The notes: generated by a model not told the origin, from the sequence alone. Shown: positions 1-9,059, counted from the stretch's first letter. The stretch is DNA of 64,000 bases from Belliella buryatensis (GCF_900188245.1 NZ_FZOK01000007.1:124001-188000); one strand, 5' to 3'. Program-made: numbers and translations.

Positions 1-941
1 TGATGGATGAATGGGAGGCCAAAATTGATAAAATGGCACGTGAGGTAATGGATGAAAACGTCACCAGTATTTCAGGTGTTCCGACTTGGACTATTGTCCT
101 GCTTCAACGCATCATGGAATTAAAAAACGCAAATAATATTCTAGAAGTTTGGCCAAACCTTGAGGTGTTTTTTCATGGAGCAGTTGCGTTTGGTCCATAT
201 AGAAGTCTTTTCAAAGAGATGATCCCTTCTGACAAAATGCGCTATATGGAGACCTACAATGCTTCGGAGGGATTCTTTGGTATTCAAGATCAAAAAAATT
301 CTGATGAAATGCTTCTTATGCTAGACTACGGTATCTTTTATGAATTCATCCCTATGGATGAATGGGAAAGTGAAAAACCCAGAGTTATTCCTCTCAATGA
401 AGTAGAATTAGGTAGAAACTATGCCATATTGATTACAACAAATGCGGGTTTGTGGCGATATAAAATTGGTGACACAGTTAAGTTTACTAGCATAGAACCA
501 TACAGAATCAAGATTTCGGGTAGGACCAAACATTTTATCAATGCATTTGGAGAAGAGGTGATCGTAGAGAATGCTGAGAAAGCAGTCCAGGAAGCAGCTG
601 ATGCTACAGGCGCAACGATAACTAACTTCACGGCTGCGCCAGTTTACTTTGGAGACTCTAAGTCTAAGGGAGCACATGAATGGGTTGTGGAATTTAAAAA
701 AATGCCCAACGACAAGGAGCTATTTGCTCAACATTTAGACGACACACTTCGCAGGATTAATTCTGATTATGATGCCAAGAGATACAAAGACTTGGCGTTA
801 ACAAAGCCTAAAGTACATCTTGTATCAGAAGGGATTTTTGAGTCTTGGATGCGTTCTCGCGGGAAGCTGGGTGGTCAAAATAAAGTTCCTAGGCTTTCAA
901 ATACCAGAGAGTATTTGGACGAAGTTTTAAAATTGATTTGA
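1..941 (+). CDS. GH3 family protein (C-terminal part, 5' end outside window)
   Basis: The 312 visible residues match the C-terminal two thirds of bacterial GH3 auxin-responsive-promoter-like proteins, adenylate-forming enzymes that in plants conjugate acyl acids to amino acids. Visible family motifs are YNASEGFFGIQ near residue 85, YEFIP near 113, the GLWRYKIGDTVKF block near 150 and GRTKHFINAFGEEV near 173. Full bacterial members are about 500 residues and the frame is open to the first base of the window, so the Met at base 3 is probably internal. The gene converges on the permease gene, with stops 8 bp apart. The substrate of bacterial GH3 proteins is unknown to me; family assignment is firm, function is not. 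Confidence 0.85.
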   Translation, partial: MDEWEAKIDKMAREVMDENVTSISGVPTWTIVLLQRIMELKNANNILEVWPNLEVFFHGAVAFGPYRSLFKEMIPSDKMRYMETYNASEGFFGIQDQKNSDEMLLMLDYGIFYEFIPMDEWESEKPRVIPLNEVELGRNYAILITTNAGLWRYKIGDTVKFTSIEPYRIKISGRTKHFINAFGEEVIVENAEKAVQEAADATGATITNFTAAPVYFGDSKSKGAHEWVVEFKKMPNDKELFAQHLDDTLRRINSDYDAKRYKDLALTKPKVHLVSEGIFESWMRSRGKLGGQNKVPRLSNTREYLDEVLKLI

Positions 942-948
942 TGATTAT

Positions 949-2172
949 TTAAAATTCTGTCAGCTTGACCTTGGCGGCAATCACAGCAGGTCTGTAGGAG
1001 GCCAAAAATGTAATTGTGATTACTGCAATGCTCGTCCATAAAAAATCAGTCCAAATCATTTTGACTGGGTAGCTATCTATCACTGAAGAGCTAATGCCTA
1101 AGGTAACCAAACCATAGCTGTCCTGAATCCAACAAACCATATAGCCTAACACTAAACCGATAATGGCGCCAGAAAAAGCTATTATTGCACCTTGCTTGAT
1201 GTAGATCTGTCGGATAAGTTTCTCTGTTGCACCCATAGCAAAGAGAACTGCGGTATCTTTTTTCTTTTCAATAGCCATCATAGAAAGTGAAAAGAATATA
1301 TTGAATGAAGCTACGGCTAGGATAAAGCTTAGTGTAATGAATACAAAAAGCTTTTCTATCTTGATCGTTCTGAGCAAACTGGCGTGCTGTTCGTCTGTGT
1401 CCTTTACTGTGAATTCTTCTCCTAGGAGCGTTTTGAGTCGCTTTTTTACTGTGGATATTTTGGTTCCATCTTGGACTTTTACTTCTAAAGAAGTCCGTTT
1501 ATTTCCATAATTCAAAAGGCCTTGGACAAAACTAATTGGGGCAATGATGTAATTGTCATCAAACTCTTTCTCAATGCTGAAAAATGCAGTTGGTTTGATG
1601 ACTTCTCTGGAATAAAGTTGTCTTGGATCTAAGGTTCCAGCATTTCTAGGTGCCTTAGGGTAGAAAACTTGTAAGAGTTCGAATTCATTATCTAAATCAA
1701 TGGATAGAAAAAAACCTACTCCTCGCCCAATAATAGCTTGTGGTTGATTACTAGTTCCAAGGCTCAAATCCCCCCATACATAACCCTCTTGGAATCTACC
1801 TTGATCTAGGTAATTTTCACTGACACCTTTGATTTTAGCTAAGTGTTGGTAGTCCCTGTACTTGAAAAGCGCGTTGTCCTCTATCACCTCTGTCAATACA
1901 GCGACTCCTTCCATATTTCTTATTTGATCGAGCCAAGCTTCATTCACTTGGAAAGATTTACCTTGTGAAGCTTCGATTTTTAGTTCAGCATCAAAAGAGG
2001 CATAGAGACTTCTGACCAAATCTTCCAGACCATTGAATACTGACAATACAATCACCAAAGCCATAGTACCTACTGCTACACCGATCATCGAAATCCGAGA
2101 CAGAATGGTGATGAAATTCCGTTTTTTCTTACTTCGGAAGTACCTGGACGCTATGAAAAATGAGAGGTTCAA
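949..2172 (-). CDS. LolC/LolE (FtsX-like) ABC transporter permease
   Basis: A 407-residue inner-membrane permease of the MacB/FtsX/LolE type. It starts with a short cytoplasmic RYFRSKKKRNF segment, a first membrane helix around residues 25-48, a large periplasmic domain of roughly 220 residues, then three C-terminal helices (about 275-300, 320-345, 370-395). The conserved GVAVGTMALVIVLSVFNG stretch is typical of lipoprotein-releasing permeases. Members work with a LolD-like ATPase to move lipoproteins from the inner membrane; no ATPase lies beside it here. It is 11 bp downstream of rbfA on the same strand and probably shares its transcript. Whether it is LolC or LolE cannot be said, because Bacteroidota usually use one protein type. 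Confidence 0.85.
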   Translation of the reverse strand: MNLSFFIASRYFRSKKKRNFITILSRISMIGVAVGTMALVIVLSVFNGLEDLVRSLYASFDAELKIEASQGKSFQVNEAWLDQIRNMEGVAVLTEVIEDNALFKYRDYQHLAKIKGVSENYLDQGRFQEGYVWGDLSLGTSNQPQAIIGRGVGFFLSIDLDNEFELLQVFYPKAPRNAGTLDPRQLYSREVIKPTAFFSIEKEFDDNYIIAPISFVQGLLNYGNKRTSLEVKVQDGTKISTVKKRLKTLLGEEFTVKDTDEQHASLLRTIKIEKLFVFITLSFILAVASFNIFFSLSMMAIEKKKDTAVLFAMGATEKLIRQIYIKQGAIIAFSGAIIGLVLGYMVCWIQDSYGLVTLGISSSVIDSYPVKMIWTDFLWTSIAVITITFLASYRPAVIAAKVKLTEF

Positions 2173-2183
2173 AAGTAAAGCAA

Positions 2184-2564
2184 TTAATCTTCTTCTTCCT
2201 CCTCTTCATCAGAGGCTTCTGGGATGTCCAAAGATGAGATGATTTTATCCATATGCTGTGCATAAGATGCAGATTCATCCATGAAAAATGCTAGTTCTGG
2301 CACTATTCTCACACTTTTGCCAATTCTCAAGCCAAGATGCTTTCTAATCTCCTTTTTATTTTCATTAACTTTTTCAAAAAGAACTTCATTGTTGGCTAAT
2401 AAAAAGCTGAGGTTGATTTTGGCCACACTCAAGTCTGGGCTCATCAATACCCTCACTACAGTGACCATAGCATTGCCTACCAAGTGTTTGGCTTCTTTTT
2501 GAAAAATCTCTCCTAATTCCTTTTGTATGAGTTTGGAGTATTTCTGTTGTCTTTTACTTTCCAT
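2184..2564 (-). CDS. rbfA: Ribosome-binding factor A
   Basis: RbfA is a small KH-fold protein that binds the 30S subunit late in its maturation. The 126-residue protein opens with ESKRQQKYSKLIQKELGEIF, the standard N-terminus of the family, followed by the VTVVRVLMSPDLSVAKI strand-helix region and RIVPELAFFMDESA. The C-terminal tail is a run of acidic residues (DEEEEEED), as often seen. An exact Bacteroidota -7 element on the minus strand sits 18 bp before the ATG. It is the first gene of a likely two-gene transcript with the permease gene. Confidence 0.93.
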   Translation of the reverse strand: MESKRQQKYSKLIQKELGEIFQKEAKHLVGNAMVTVVRVLMSPDLSVAKINLSFLLANNEVLFEKVNENKKEIRKHLGLRIGKSVRIVPELAFFMDESASYAQHMDKIISSLDIPEASDEEEEEED

Positions 2565-2581
2565 ATCAATAATTGTTGGTA

Positions 2582-2589
2582 CAAATTTA
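2582..2589 (-). promoter_or_regulatory. Bacteroidota -7 element (TAAATTTG) before rbfA
   Basis: The minus strand reads TAAATTTG, an exact match to the TAnnTTTG -7 consensus of Bacteroidota primary sigma factors, placed so that transcription would start about 10 bases before the rbfA ATG. I see no clear -33 TTG at the usual spacing, so this is a moderate call. Confidence 0.5.
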
Positions 2590-2656
2590 GTGAATTAAAT
2601 GAGTTACCTTTAATTTCGTGAGTTACGATTGTCCCACCTCTCAATATTAATATATT

Positions 2657-4060
2657 TTGCTACGTTTTTTTAAGATCAATGACCCTTTCAGACTGATTGG
2701 CATCCTCATCCTTTTGATGGTATATAGCAGTATTTATTATTTTCTTTTGAAGGCCCCAATGATCCAGCCAGAATTGATTTGGATGCTTGCTGGGGAAAGA
2801 TTAAGTGAAGGTCTACATATGTACAAAGATGTAGTAGATGATACAGGACCTCTATCAGTGGGAGCGTATTGGGTGATTCATTTGATTTTTGGAAGAAGTC
2901 TAGTTATGTATAAGTTGCTAGCTGCTCTATTGATTATTTTCCAAATAGCCTATATCAATGCGCTATTTATTCGGTATAAGTCATTTGAAGAAAACACCTA
3001 CATACCCGCAGCAGTGATGGTGGTTCTATTTCATCTTTCTTTTGATTTGTTGACCTTGTCTCCGTCTTTGATGGGGGGTACTTTTTTGATAATGGCGTTG
3101 GGACAGCTTTATGCGCAAACTGTACTTCAGAAAGAAGGATCGGATTCTGTTTTATTGGCAGGCATGTTTGGAGGAGTTGCAGTACTTTTTCATTTTCCCT
3201 TGATTGTATTTCTGCCATTCTTGGTAGTTGCGGGGATTGCTATCAGTGGATTTACTTTCAGGCAGTTTATTCTCTCCTTATTCGGATATTTTTTACCAAT
3301 ATTTCTATGTGCACTTTATTATTTTTGGATAGACTCCTTACCTGAGTTTGTCCTTGAATACTTGTTTGCTAGTAGAATTATTGACGTATATACCCATGTA
3401 AGTCTTTTGTATATTCTCCTTGCTTTTGCACTGCCTCTGATATTGGCGATGGTAGGATATTTAGTTGGACTCCTCTTTAAAATGATTACAGTCAATCAGC
3501 AAAAGCAAAGACAACTAATATTTCTTTATTTGATTTTTGCCATACTCTCCATCTTACTTACAAATAGACAGACTCCATATCAGTTTATTATTATTTTACC
3601 TGCATTGACCTATTTTATTACACAGATTTTTATCTATTTGAGTAATAAGAAGGCCTTGGCTATATTCTCTTTTATTCTTTTTCTTGGAGTGCCAGCCTCT
3701 GGATATTTATGGTTAGTTTTTGGTATGCAGTCTGGACAATTTACGTCTTATATTATTGAAATAGAAAACAAGCACGAAATTTCAAAAGGTAAATCAATTG
3801 TAGTTTTAGGAGATGACATAGCTTATTACAAGCATGCAACTTTAGCAACACCTTACCTCAATCAAAAGCTTTCTAAAAGGATCTTAAATGACTTTGATGA
3901 TTTTGCAGATATGGCTTCAGTCTATCAACAGTTTTTGATTGAACAACCCGAGTTGATCATCGATCAAGAGGGGTTATTTGCAGATTTATTGGTAAGGATT
4001 CCATTGTTGTCTGATTTATATCAAATAGAGGAAGAAGGTCTATATCGCTTAAGGAAGTGA
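2657..4060 (+). CDS. Polytopic membrane protein of unknown function
   Basis: A 467-residue inner-membrane protein with about eleven hydrophobic segments and a short soluble C-terminus (from about residue 370). The first periplasmic stretch, GERLSEGLHMYKDVVDDTG, resembles the first loop of GT-C fold glycosyltransferases, and the general layout also resembles the DUF6427 group of Bacteroidota membrane proteins; neither is certain. Translation appears to begin at TTG (LRFFKINDPF), since no ATG occurs earlier in frame and the family-like start RFFKINDPF follows directly. It is divergent from rbfA, and the DnaA-box cluster lies just downstream. Confidence 0.6.
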   Translation: MLRFFKINDPFRLIGILILLMVYSSIYYFLLKAPMIQPELIWMLAGERLSEGLHMYKDVVDDTGPLSVGAYWVIHLIFGRSLVMYKLLAALLIIFQIAYINALFIRYKSFEENTYIPAAVMVVLFHLSFDLLTLSPSLMGGTFLIMALGQLYAQTVLQKEGSDSVLLAGMFGGVAVLFHFPLIVFLPFLVVAGIAISGFTFRQFILSLFGYFLPIFLCALYYFWIDSLPEFVLEYLFASRIIDVYTHVSLLYILLAFALPLILAMVGYLVGLLFKMITVNQQKQRQLIFLYLIFAILSILLTNRQTPYQFIIILPALTYFITQIFIYLSNKKALAIFSFILFLGVPASGYLWLVFGMQSGQFTSYIIEIENKHEISKGKSIVVLGDDIAYYKHATLATPYLNQKLSKRILNDFDDFADMASVYQQFLIEQPELIIDQEGLFADLLVRIPLLSDLYQIEEEGLYRLRK

Positions 4061-4512
4061 CCCTATTGAAATTAGACAAATCCAAGAAATACCTGATTGG
4101 AATAAAATTTTGTTTCTCTCCTTTATCCACTTCTACAAATTTTTTATAAAAAGTAAAAAAGCTCATTTACAGTATATTATCCACAAAATCCATAAATCAA
4201 AACTTTACATAAGTAATTGATATACAGTGACTAAAGCCAATTTTTTATGCTTGTGTGGATAACTGTGGATAAATGTGGATAAAAAAAGCTTGCTTTTTTC
4301 CATCATTAAATACGGTTCGGAATACGGGTTTTTGATGAGTGGTCAAACAATTTTATTGCTCAAACGTAGCTTAATAATAGGCAAAAATTAGCATTTCAAA
4401 TAGAAGAAAATTTTGTTTGCTAATTCTTCTAAAACAGGATTAGTGATACCCGTAATCAAAATCAAGAATTATGGATTTAAAATATCTATATCATAGTTGA
4501 AATAATACAAAT
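4061..4512. other. Intergenic region with DnaA-box cluster (candidate oriC)
   Basis: This 450 bp gene-free stretch contains three perfect TGTGGATAA boxes at 4254-4262, 4264-4272 and 4274-4282, spaced exactly 10 bp apart, a perfect inverted box TTATCCACA at 4177-4185, and a one-mismatch box TTATCCACT at 4123-4131. An AT-rich segment follows up to the next gene and includes TAATAATAG at 4372-4380, which could act as a DnaA-trio-like element. A short A/T-flanked hairpin lies at 4282-4299. Clustered, phased DnaA boxes beside AT-rich DNA are the hallmark of a bacterial replication origin; dnaA itself is often not adjacent to oriC in Bacteroidota. The origin call is inference. Confidence 0.6.
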
Positions 4513-5025
4513 ATGCAATTCAAAATTAAATTTTCAACTTCATTAAAAACTGCTTTCACCCTATTCTTAATAGCAAATTTATCCTCGTTCGTTCAAAGGG
4601 AAAAGCCAATTACCGAGACTTTCAAAATCATTACGTTTGAGGAATTTGAACTTATGATGAATAAAGATTCTGAAAAGCTGCGTGTTTTCAATTTCTGGGC
4701 TACTTGGTGTGCACCTTGCGTGAAGGAAATGCCATATTTTGAAAAAGTGGCCGCTGAATACCCTGAAATCGAGCTTATTTTTATTTCTATGGATGATGGC
4801 CGTAAACCAGAAAGAGTGACAAACTTCATAGAAACAAGGAAAGTAAAGTCACCGGTATATTTGCTAAATGATATTGATTATAATAAATGGATCGATAAAG
4901 TCAGCGAAGATTGGTCTGGTGCAATCCCAGCTACACTCTTTATCAAGGCTGATGGTAGTAAGCTTTTCCATGAAGGAGAAGTCAATGAATCAGAGCTTAG
5001 AGCGCTAATAGCAGGCATAAAATAA
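4513..5025 (+). CDS. Exported thioredoxin-like protein (TlpA/ResA type)
   Basis: A 170-residue protein with an N-terminal membrane/signal segment (about residues 8-28), then a TlpA-like thioredoxin fold. The active site WATWCAPCVKEMPYF lies near residues 63-77, with the CxxC pair needed for thiol-disulfide exchange, and the cis-proline loop is GAIPATLFI near residue 136. Such proteins act in the periplasm, reducing or oxidising thiols, for example in cytochrome c maturation. It sits 24 bp before a second thioredoxin-like gene and likely shares its transcript. The partner is unknown; a role in the Ccm pathway encoded at 46.8-51.7 kb is possible but not shown. Confidence 0.85.
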   Translation: MQFKIKFSTSLKTAFTLFLIANLSSFVQREKPITETFKIITFEEFELMMNKDSEKLRVFNFWATWCAPCVKEMPYFEKVAAEYPEIELIFISMDDGRKPERVTNFIETRKVKSPVYLLNDIDYNKWIDKVSEDWSGAIPATLFIKADGSKLFHEGEVNESELRALIAGIK

Positions 5026-5049
5026 CTATAAACCATAAACACTTAAATC

Positions 5050-5673
5050 ATGAAAAAGATAACAAAAACATTATTTGCACTAATGCTCATATTTGCCCTA
5101 TCACCATTGGTCAAAGCGCAAACTGAGGGATATCAAATCGGAGATAAAGCCACAGATTTTAATCTTAAAAGCGTGGACGATTCTTGGGTATCTTTATCAG
5201 GAATCAATGGAGCCAAAGGAGCTATAGTTATTTTCTCTTGCAACACATGTCCTTACGTAGTTGCTTATGAAGACAGAATGATAGATTTGCATAATAAATA
5301 CGCCGCTAAAGGATATCCAGTGATCGCTATCAACTCTAACGATGACAAGGTAAGTCCAGGTGATAGCTTTGAAAAAATGCAGGAAAGAGCAAAGGACAAA
5401 GCTTTTCCATTCCCTTATGTATATGATAAATCTCAAGACGTGATCAAAGCCTATGGCGGTTCTAGAACGCCTCACGTTTATTTGCTCAACAAAGAAGGTG
5501 ATGATTTTATAGTAAAATACATAGGTGCTATTGACAATAATTACCAAGATGCTTCTGCTGTTACCGAAAGGTATGTAGAGGATGCGATGGATGCCTTATT
5601 ATCAGGAAATAAAATAGCAGTAGAAACAACAAAAGCTATTGGATGTACAATTAAATGGACCAAAGCTGAGTAA
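5050..5673 (+). CDS. Exported thioredoxin/redoxin-family protein
   Basis: A 207-residue protein with a clear signal peptide ending near KAQ (residue 24). The remainder is an AhpC/TSA-like redoxin fold: the DKATDFNLKSVDDSWVSL entry, then VIFSCNTCPYVVAYEDRM with a CNTC pair, and the SRTPHVYLLNKEG loop holding the cis-proline. The CNTCPYV motif marks a subgroup often annotated as thioredoxin family protein; the peroxidase Thr/Cys arrangement of true peroxiredoxins is not obvious. It is probably co-transcribed with the upstream TlpA-like gene and ends at a strong bidirectional terminator. Confidence 0.8.
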   Translation: MKKITKTLFALMLIFALSPLVKAQTEGYQIGDKATDFNLKSVDDSWVSLSGINGAKGAIVIFSCNTCPYVVAYEDRMIDLHNKYAAKGYPVIAINSNDDKVSPGDSFEKMQERAKDKAFPFPYVYDKSQDVIKAYGGSRTPHVYLLNKEGDDFIVKYIGAIDNNYQDASAVTERYVEDAMDALLSGNKIAVETTKAIGCTIKWTKAE

Positions 5674-5691
5674 AAAACCAAATACTCTATT

Positions 5692-5731
5692 AATAAAAGG
5701 GCTGATTTGAATTCGAATCAGCCCTTTTATT
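5692..5731. terminator. Bidirectional terminator between redoxin and kmo genes
   Basis: A perfect 16 bp stem (5692-5707 with 5716-5731) around an 8 nt loop, with A-runs on one side and T-runs on the other, so it can end transcripts from both converging genes. It overlaps the kmo stop codon. Confidence 0.85.
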
Positions 5732-7082
5732 ATACAGTTTTTGCAGCATCTAATTGATCTATGATATCCTCGTAGTCTAGTTTATCCCAGTTTTGAGTAA
5801 TCAATGGATTAGCCATCACGCGATCCATGATTTTCTCTTGAAGTTTACCTTGCGCATAAGCTTCGGAGTAAGGTATGTTAGAGAAAGTAACCATGGTGTA
5901 TAGCGGGATCCAATCTTTTGGATAAAGGTCGTGAAGTTTGGCTTCAATTTTTTTTCTGAGCATAAACTTTGGGTCGGCTACAGAGTCTCTCATTTCCACA
6001 AAATTCTCCAAGGCTAGCTGACAGATAGCATCTGTATCAGGTTTCCTGATTTTTTGGAACTTAGCGAAAACCAAATCCCAAACATTGGTCCCAAGTTTGT
6101 CTATTAAGCCGTCTAAGATAAAGACATCTTCGAATCCACAATTCATACCTTGTCCATAGAAAGGAACCATGGCATGAGACGCATCACCAATTAATAAGGC
6201 TTTGTTTTGTACCCAAGGATAGCATTCAATATTTATGAGAGCTGATGTAGGATTATTTTGGAATTCATCCACCAAATTTGGCATCAATTGGAAGGCGTCA
6301 TCAAAATAAGTCTTGAAGACTCCTTCTATGTCTTTTTTATCATTGATTTTATCAAAACAAACTTTGGTTCCTTCAAAGGGTAAAAAGAGTGTGCAAGTAA
6401 ACGATTTATCAGGGTTGGGTAAGGCAATGAGCATAAATTTTCCCCTAGGCCATATGTGGAGTGCGTTAGGGTCCATGGCAAACTCCCCGGTTTCAGAAGC
6501 AGGAATCGTTAACTCCTTATATCCATGCGAAATGTATTCCTGACGGTAATTGAATCTAACTTGTTTTTGCATAGCCATGCGCAAAGAACTGTATGCTCCA
6601 TCCGCACCGATAATTACCTCAGATTCTACTTCCTGCTTTGATTCGCCGTTGAGGAATTTGATGCTATGTTTTTGAAGATTGACGTCTTCGCACTTATGAG
6701 AAAACTCTAGCTTTACGCCGACTTTTTCCGCTTCGTCTATCAATATTCTATTGAAATTCCCTCTTGAAATTGAGTAAATGGCCTGATTATCTTTTCCATA
6801 AGGAATAAAAGTAGTATTACCATGCTCGTCATGAACCTTTCTGCCGTACATGGGAATGGCCAATGGCATGACTTTTTCTTTCAAACCGATTTTTTCAAGC
6901 GCTTTCCATCCGCGGTCGCTAAGAGCCATATTGATCGATCGTCCTTCTTCTTTGTACAAGGATTTTCTATTGTCAGCTCTTTTTTCATATATGGTTACAT
7001 CCAACCCACGTTTCTTGAGATAAATACTCAAAAGTGAACCTATCAGCCCAGCACCAAGGATGCTTATTTCATTTTTTTTCAT
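5730..7082 (-). CDS. kmo: Kynurenine 3-monooxygenase
   Basis: FAD-dependent aromatic hydroxylase that turns L-kynurenine into 3-hydroxykynurenine using NADPH and O2. The 450-residue length is normal. The dinucleotide-binding GAGLIG motif is at residues 10-15, the second FAD block EVIIGADGAYSSLR near 160, and the GDASHAMVPFYGQGMNCG block near 300, all typical of KMO. It is the last gene of a haao-kynU-kmo series on the minus strand, separated from kynU by 28 bp. Together these genes make 2-amino-3-carboxymuconate semialdehyde, which cyclises to quinolinate for NAD synthesis. kynA (tryptophan dioxygenase) and nadC are not in the window. Confidence 0.93.
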   Translation of the reverse strand: MKKNEISILGAGLIGSLLSIYLKKRGLDVTIYEKRADNRKSLYKEEGRSINMALSDRGWKALEKIGLKEKVMPLAIPMYGRKVHDEHGNTTFIPYGKDNQAIYSISRGNFNRILIDEAEKVGVKLEFSHKCEDVNLQKHSIKFLNGESKQEVESEVIIGADGAYSSLRMAMQKQVRFNYRQEYISHGYKELTIPASETGEFAMDPNALHIWPRGKFMLIALPNPDKSFTCTLFLPFEGTKVCFDKINDKKDIEGVFKTYFDDAFQLMPNLVDEFQNNPTSALINIECYPWVQNKALLIGDASHAMVPFYGQGMNCGFEDVFILDGLIDKLGTNVWDLVFAKFQKIRKPDTDAICQLALENFVEMRDSVADPKFMLRKKIEAKLHDLYPKDWIPLYTMVTFSNIPYSEAYAQGKLQEKIMDRVMANPLITQNWDKLDYEDIIDQLDAAKTV

Positions 7083-7110
7083 TGTATCTTATTCAGATCC
7101 CACTTAAAGT

Positions 7111-8400
7111 TTAAGCGAATTTTTGAAGGGATTGTTTCAGGATCTCCGCAAATTGGTAGATATCCATGAAGCTATTGTACAAAGGTGTTGGAGCTATGCG
7201 AATGACATTGGGATGCCTCCAATCTCCAACGATTCCATTGCGATAAAATTCATCAAAGACAGCTTTTCCTCCTTTATGAACCAGCAAAGATAACTGACAG
7301 CCTCTTTCATCCTTATGATTGGGCGTAATTATTTCTAATACACCACTATCTCCGCTGATTTCTTGAATCAAAAATTCTAAGTAAGCGGTTAGTTTTTCAC
7401 TTTTAGCTCTTAGCCGATCTATTCCAGCTTCTTGAAAAATATCCAAGCTTGCCTGATGTGCTGCCAAAGCAAGGACATTGGAATTGGCAAGCTGCCAACC
7501 ATCGGCTCCAAACATGGGTTTGAACCCTTTTTCCATTTTGAACCGCTCCTCTTCATCATGTCCCCACCAACCAGCAAAACGAACCAAGTCTGGTTTTTCT
7601 GCGTGTCTCTCGTGGACGAATATGCCTGAAATATTTCCTGGACCTGAGTTCATATATTTGTAGCTGCACCAAGTAGCAAAGTCCACACCCCAATCATGAA
7701 GGTTTAATTTTACATTGCCAGCAGCATGTGCCAAATCAAAACCTGCTTTTGCTCCAACTTGGTGGGCCGCTGAGGTGATGGTCTTCATATCGAATACCTG
7801 ACCAGTGTAATATTGCAAGCCAGCCATCATAACTAGCGCAAGGCTATCTCCTGCCTCCTGAATGGCTGCTACTATATCTTCGGTTCTAAGCGTATGCTCA
7901 CCTGCTCTAGGTGAAAGTTCTATAATAACTTCATCAGGGTTTAAGCCTCTAAATTTGACTTGTGTCTCTAGCATGTACATATCCGAAGGAAATGCCCCAG
8001 CTTCTGTGATGATCTTAAACCTATTATCTGTTGGTTGATAAAAAGAGACCATCAAGAAGTGCAGGTTCGACGTGAGGTTATTCATAGCCACTACCTCATG
8101 TTCATGTGCTCCTACTAAAGTAGCGAGTGCTGGTTTTGATTTTTTGCGGATATGATACCAAGCATCTTCACCATGAAAGTGACCATCTACAGCCTTTTCT
8201 GCCCAGTTTTCTAATTCTTTTTGGATATAGTTTTGTGTTGATTTAGGCTGAAGTCCTAAGGAGTTGCCACAAAAGTAAATTGCCTCTTTTCCATCAACTT
8301 TTGGAAAGATGAATTTATCGCGAAATGATCTGATAGGGTCTGCCTTATCCATACTAGCAGCAAAGGATTGACTAAATTCAAATTTTAAAGGAGTACTCAT
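7111..8400 (-). CDS. kynU: Kynureninase
   Basis: PLP enzyme that cleaves 3-hydroxykynurenine to 3-hydroxyanthranilate plus alanine. The 429-residue protein shows the FCGNSLGLQPKST substrate loop near residue 43, the DLAHAAGN aspartate region near 223, and the PLP-lysine motif CSYKYMNSGPGN near 245. The HPNVIRIAPTPLYNSF C-terminal motif is also typical. It lies between haao (31 bp upstream) and kmo, consistent with one operon for the lower kynurenine pathway. Confidence 0.94.
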   Translation of the reverse strand: MSTPLKFEFSQSFAASMDKADPIRSFRDKFIFPKVDGKEAIYFCGNSLGLQPKSTQNYIQKELENWAEKAVDGHFHGEDAWYHIRKKSKPALATLVGAHEHEVVAMNNLTSNLHFLMVSFYQPTDNRFKIITEAGAFPSDMYMLETQVKFRGLNPDEVIIELSPRAGEHTLRTEDIVAAIQEAGDSLALVMMAGLQYYTGQVFDMKTITSAAHQVGAKAGFDLAHAAGNVKLNLHDWGVDFATWCSYKYMNSGPGNISGIFVHERHAEKPDLVRFAGWWGHDEEERFKMEKGFKPMFGADGWQLANSNVLALAAHQASLDIFQEAGIDRLRAKSEKLTAYLEFLIQEISGDSGVLEIITPNHKDERGCQLSLLVHKGGKAVFDEFYRNGIVGDWRHPNVIRIAPTPLYNSFMDIYQFAEILKQSLQKFA

Positions 8401-8431
8401 AAAGAGAAAAGGATTAATTTTAATTGAGATT

Positions 8432-8944
8432 TTATTTGGTCATAACAGTGCCACAGCTTTTACAAGTTGTATTGGCAGGATTGGACCAAAAGCGCTCCAT
8501 GATAGGAGGGAGTTGATTGACAATGTCAGTCACTTCGGCATATTCTTCGTAGAGTTTTTCGCCACAGTTTTCACAATGCCAAATGAAACCATCTTTTTCT
8601 CCTTTTCTTCTATATCGCTCAAATACCAGTCCAATGGTATTTGCAGGTCTTCTTGGACTATGGGGAGTGCGAGGAGGTAACAGAAAAATCTCTCCCTCTT
8701 TGATTGATACATCAATAGGCTTGCCATCCTCAATGACCTTTAGAGTGATGTCACCTTCAATTTGATAGAAAAACTCCTCCCCTTCGTTGTAATGGTAATC
8801 TTTCCTAGCATTTGGCCCACCTACCACCATGACGATAAAATCTTCATTGTCTTTGAATATTTGCTGATTACCGATGGGTGGTTTAAGAAGGTGTCTATTG
8901 TCTTCGATCCACTTGGTGAAATTAATAGGTTTAGTTATTGACAT
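8432..8944 (-). CDS. nbaC: 3-Hydroxyanthranilate 3,4-dioxygenase
   Basis: Cupin-fold non-heme iron dioxygenase that opens the ring of 3-hydroxyanthranilate. The 170-residue length fits the bacterial enzyme. The cupin core is seen in GGPNARKDYHYNEGEEFFYQ (iron ligands His and Glu) and LLPPRTPHSPRRPANT (third His), and the C-terminus has the rubredoxin-like second metal site with CENC and CKSC pairs typical of bacterial enzymes. It is the first gene of the kynurenine operon. The family is also named haao in eukaryotes. Confidence 0.93.
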   Translation of the reverse strand: MSITKPINFTKWIEDNRHLLKPPIGNQQIFKDNEDFIVMVVGGPNARKDYHYNEGEEFFYQIEGDITLKVIEDGKPIDVSIKEGEIFLLPPRTPHSPRRPANTIGLVFERYRRKGEKDGFIWHCENCGEKLYEEYAEVTDIVNQLPPIMERFWSNPANTTCKSCGTVMTK

Positions 8945-9059
8945 GATGTCGTGGTTTGTGATTTGCTATAATTCTATCTTACTAACTCAAAAGAAGTCTA
9001 AAAGTATAAAAAAACTCTCATTTTTTGAGTTTCTTTGAATTGTCAAACGATATATTCCC

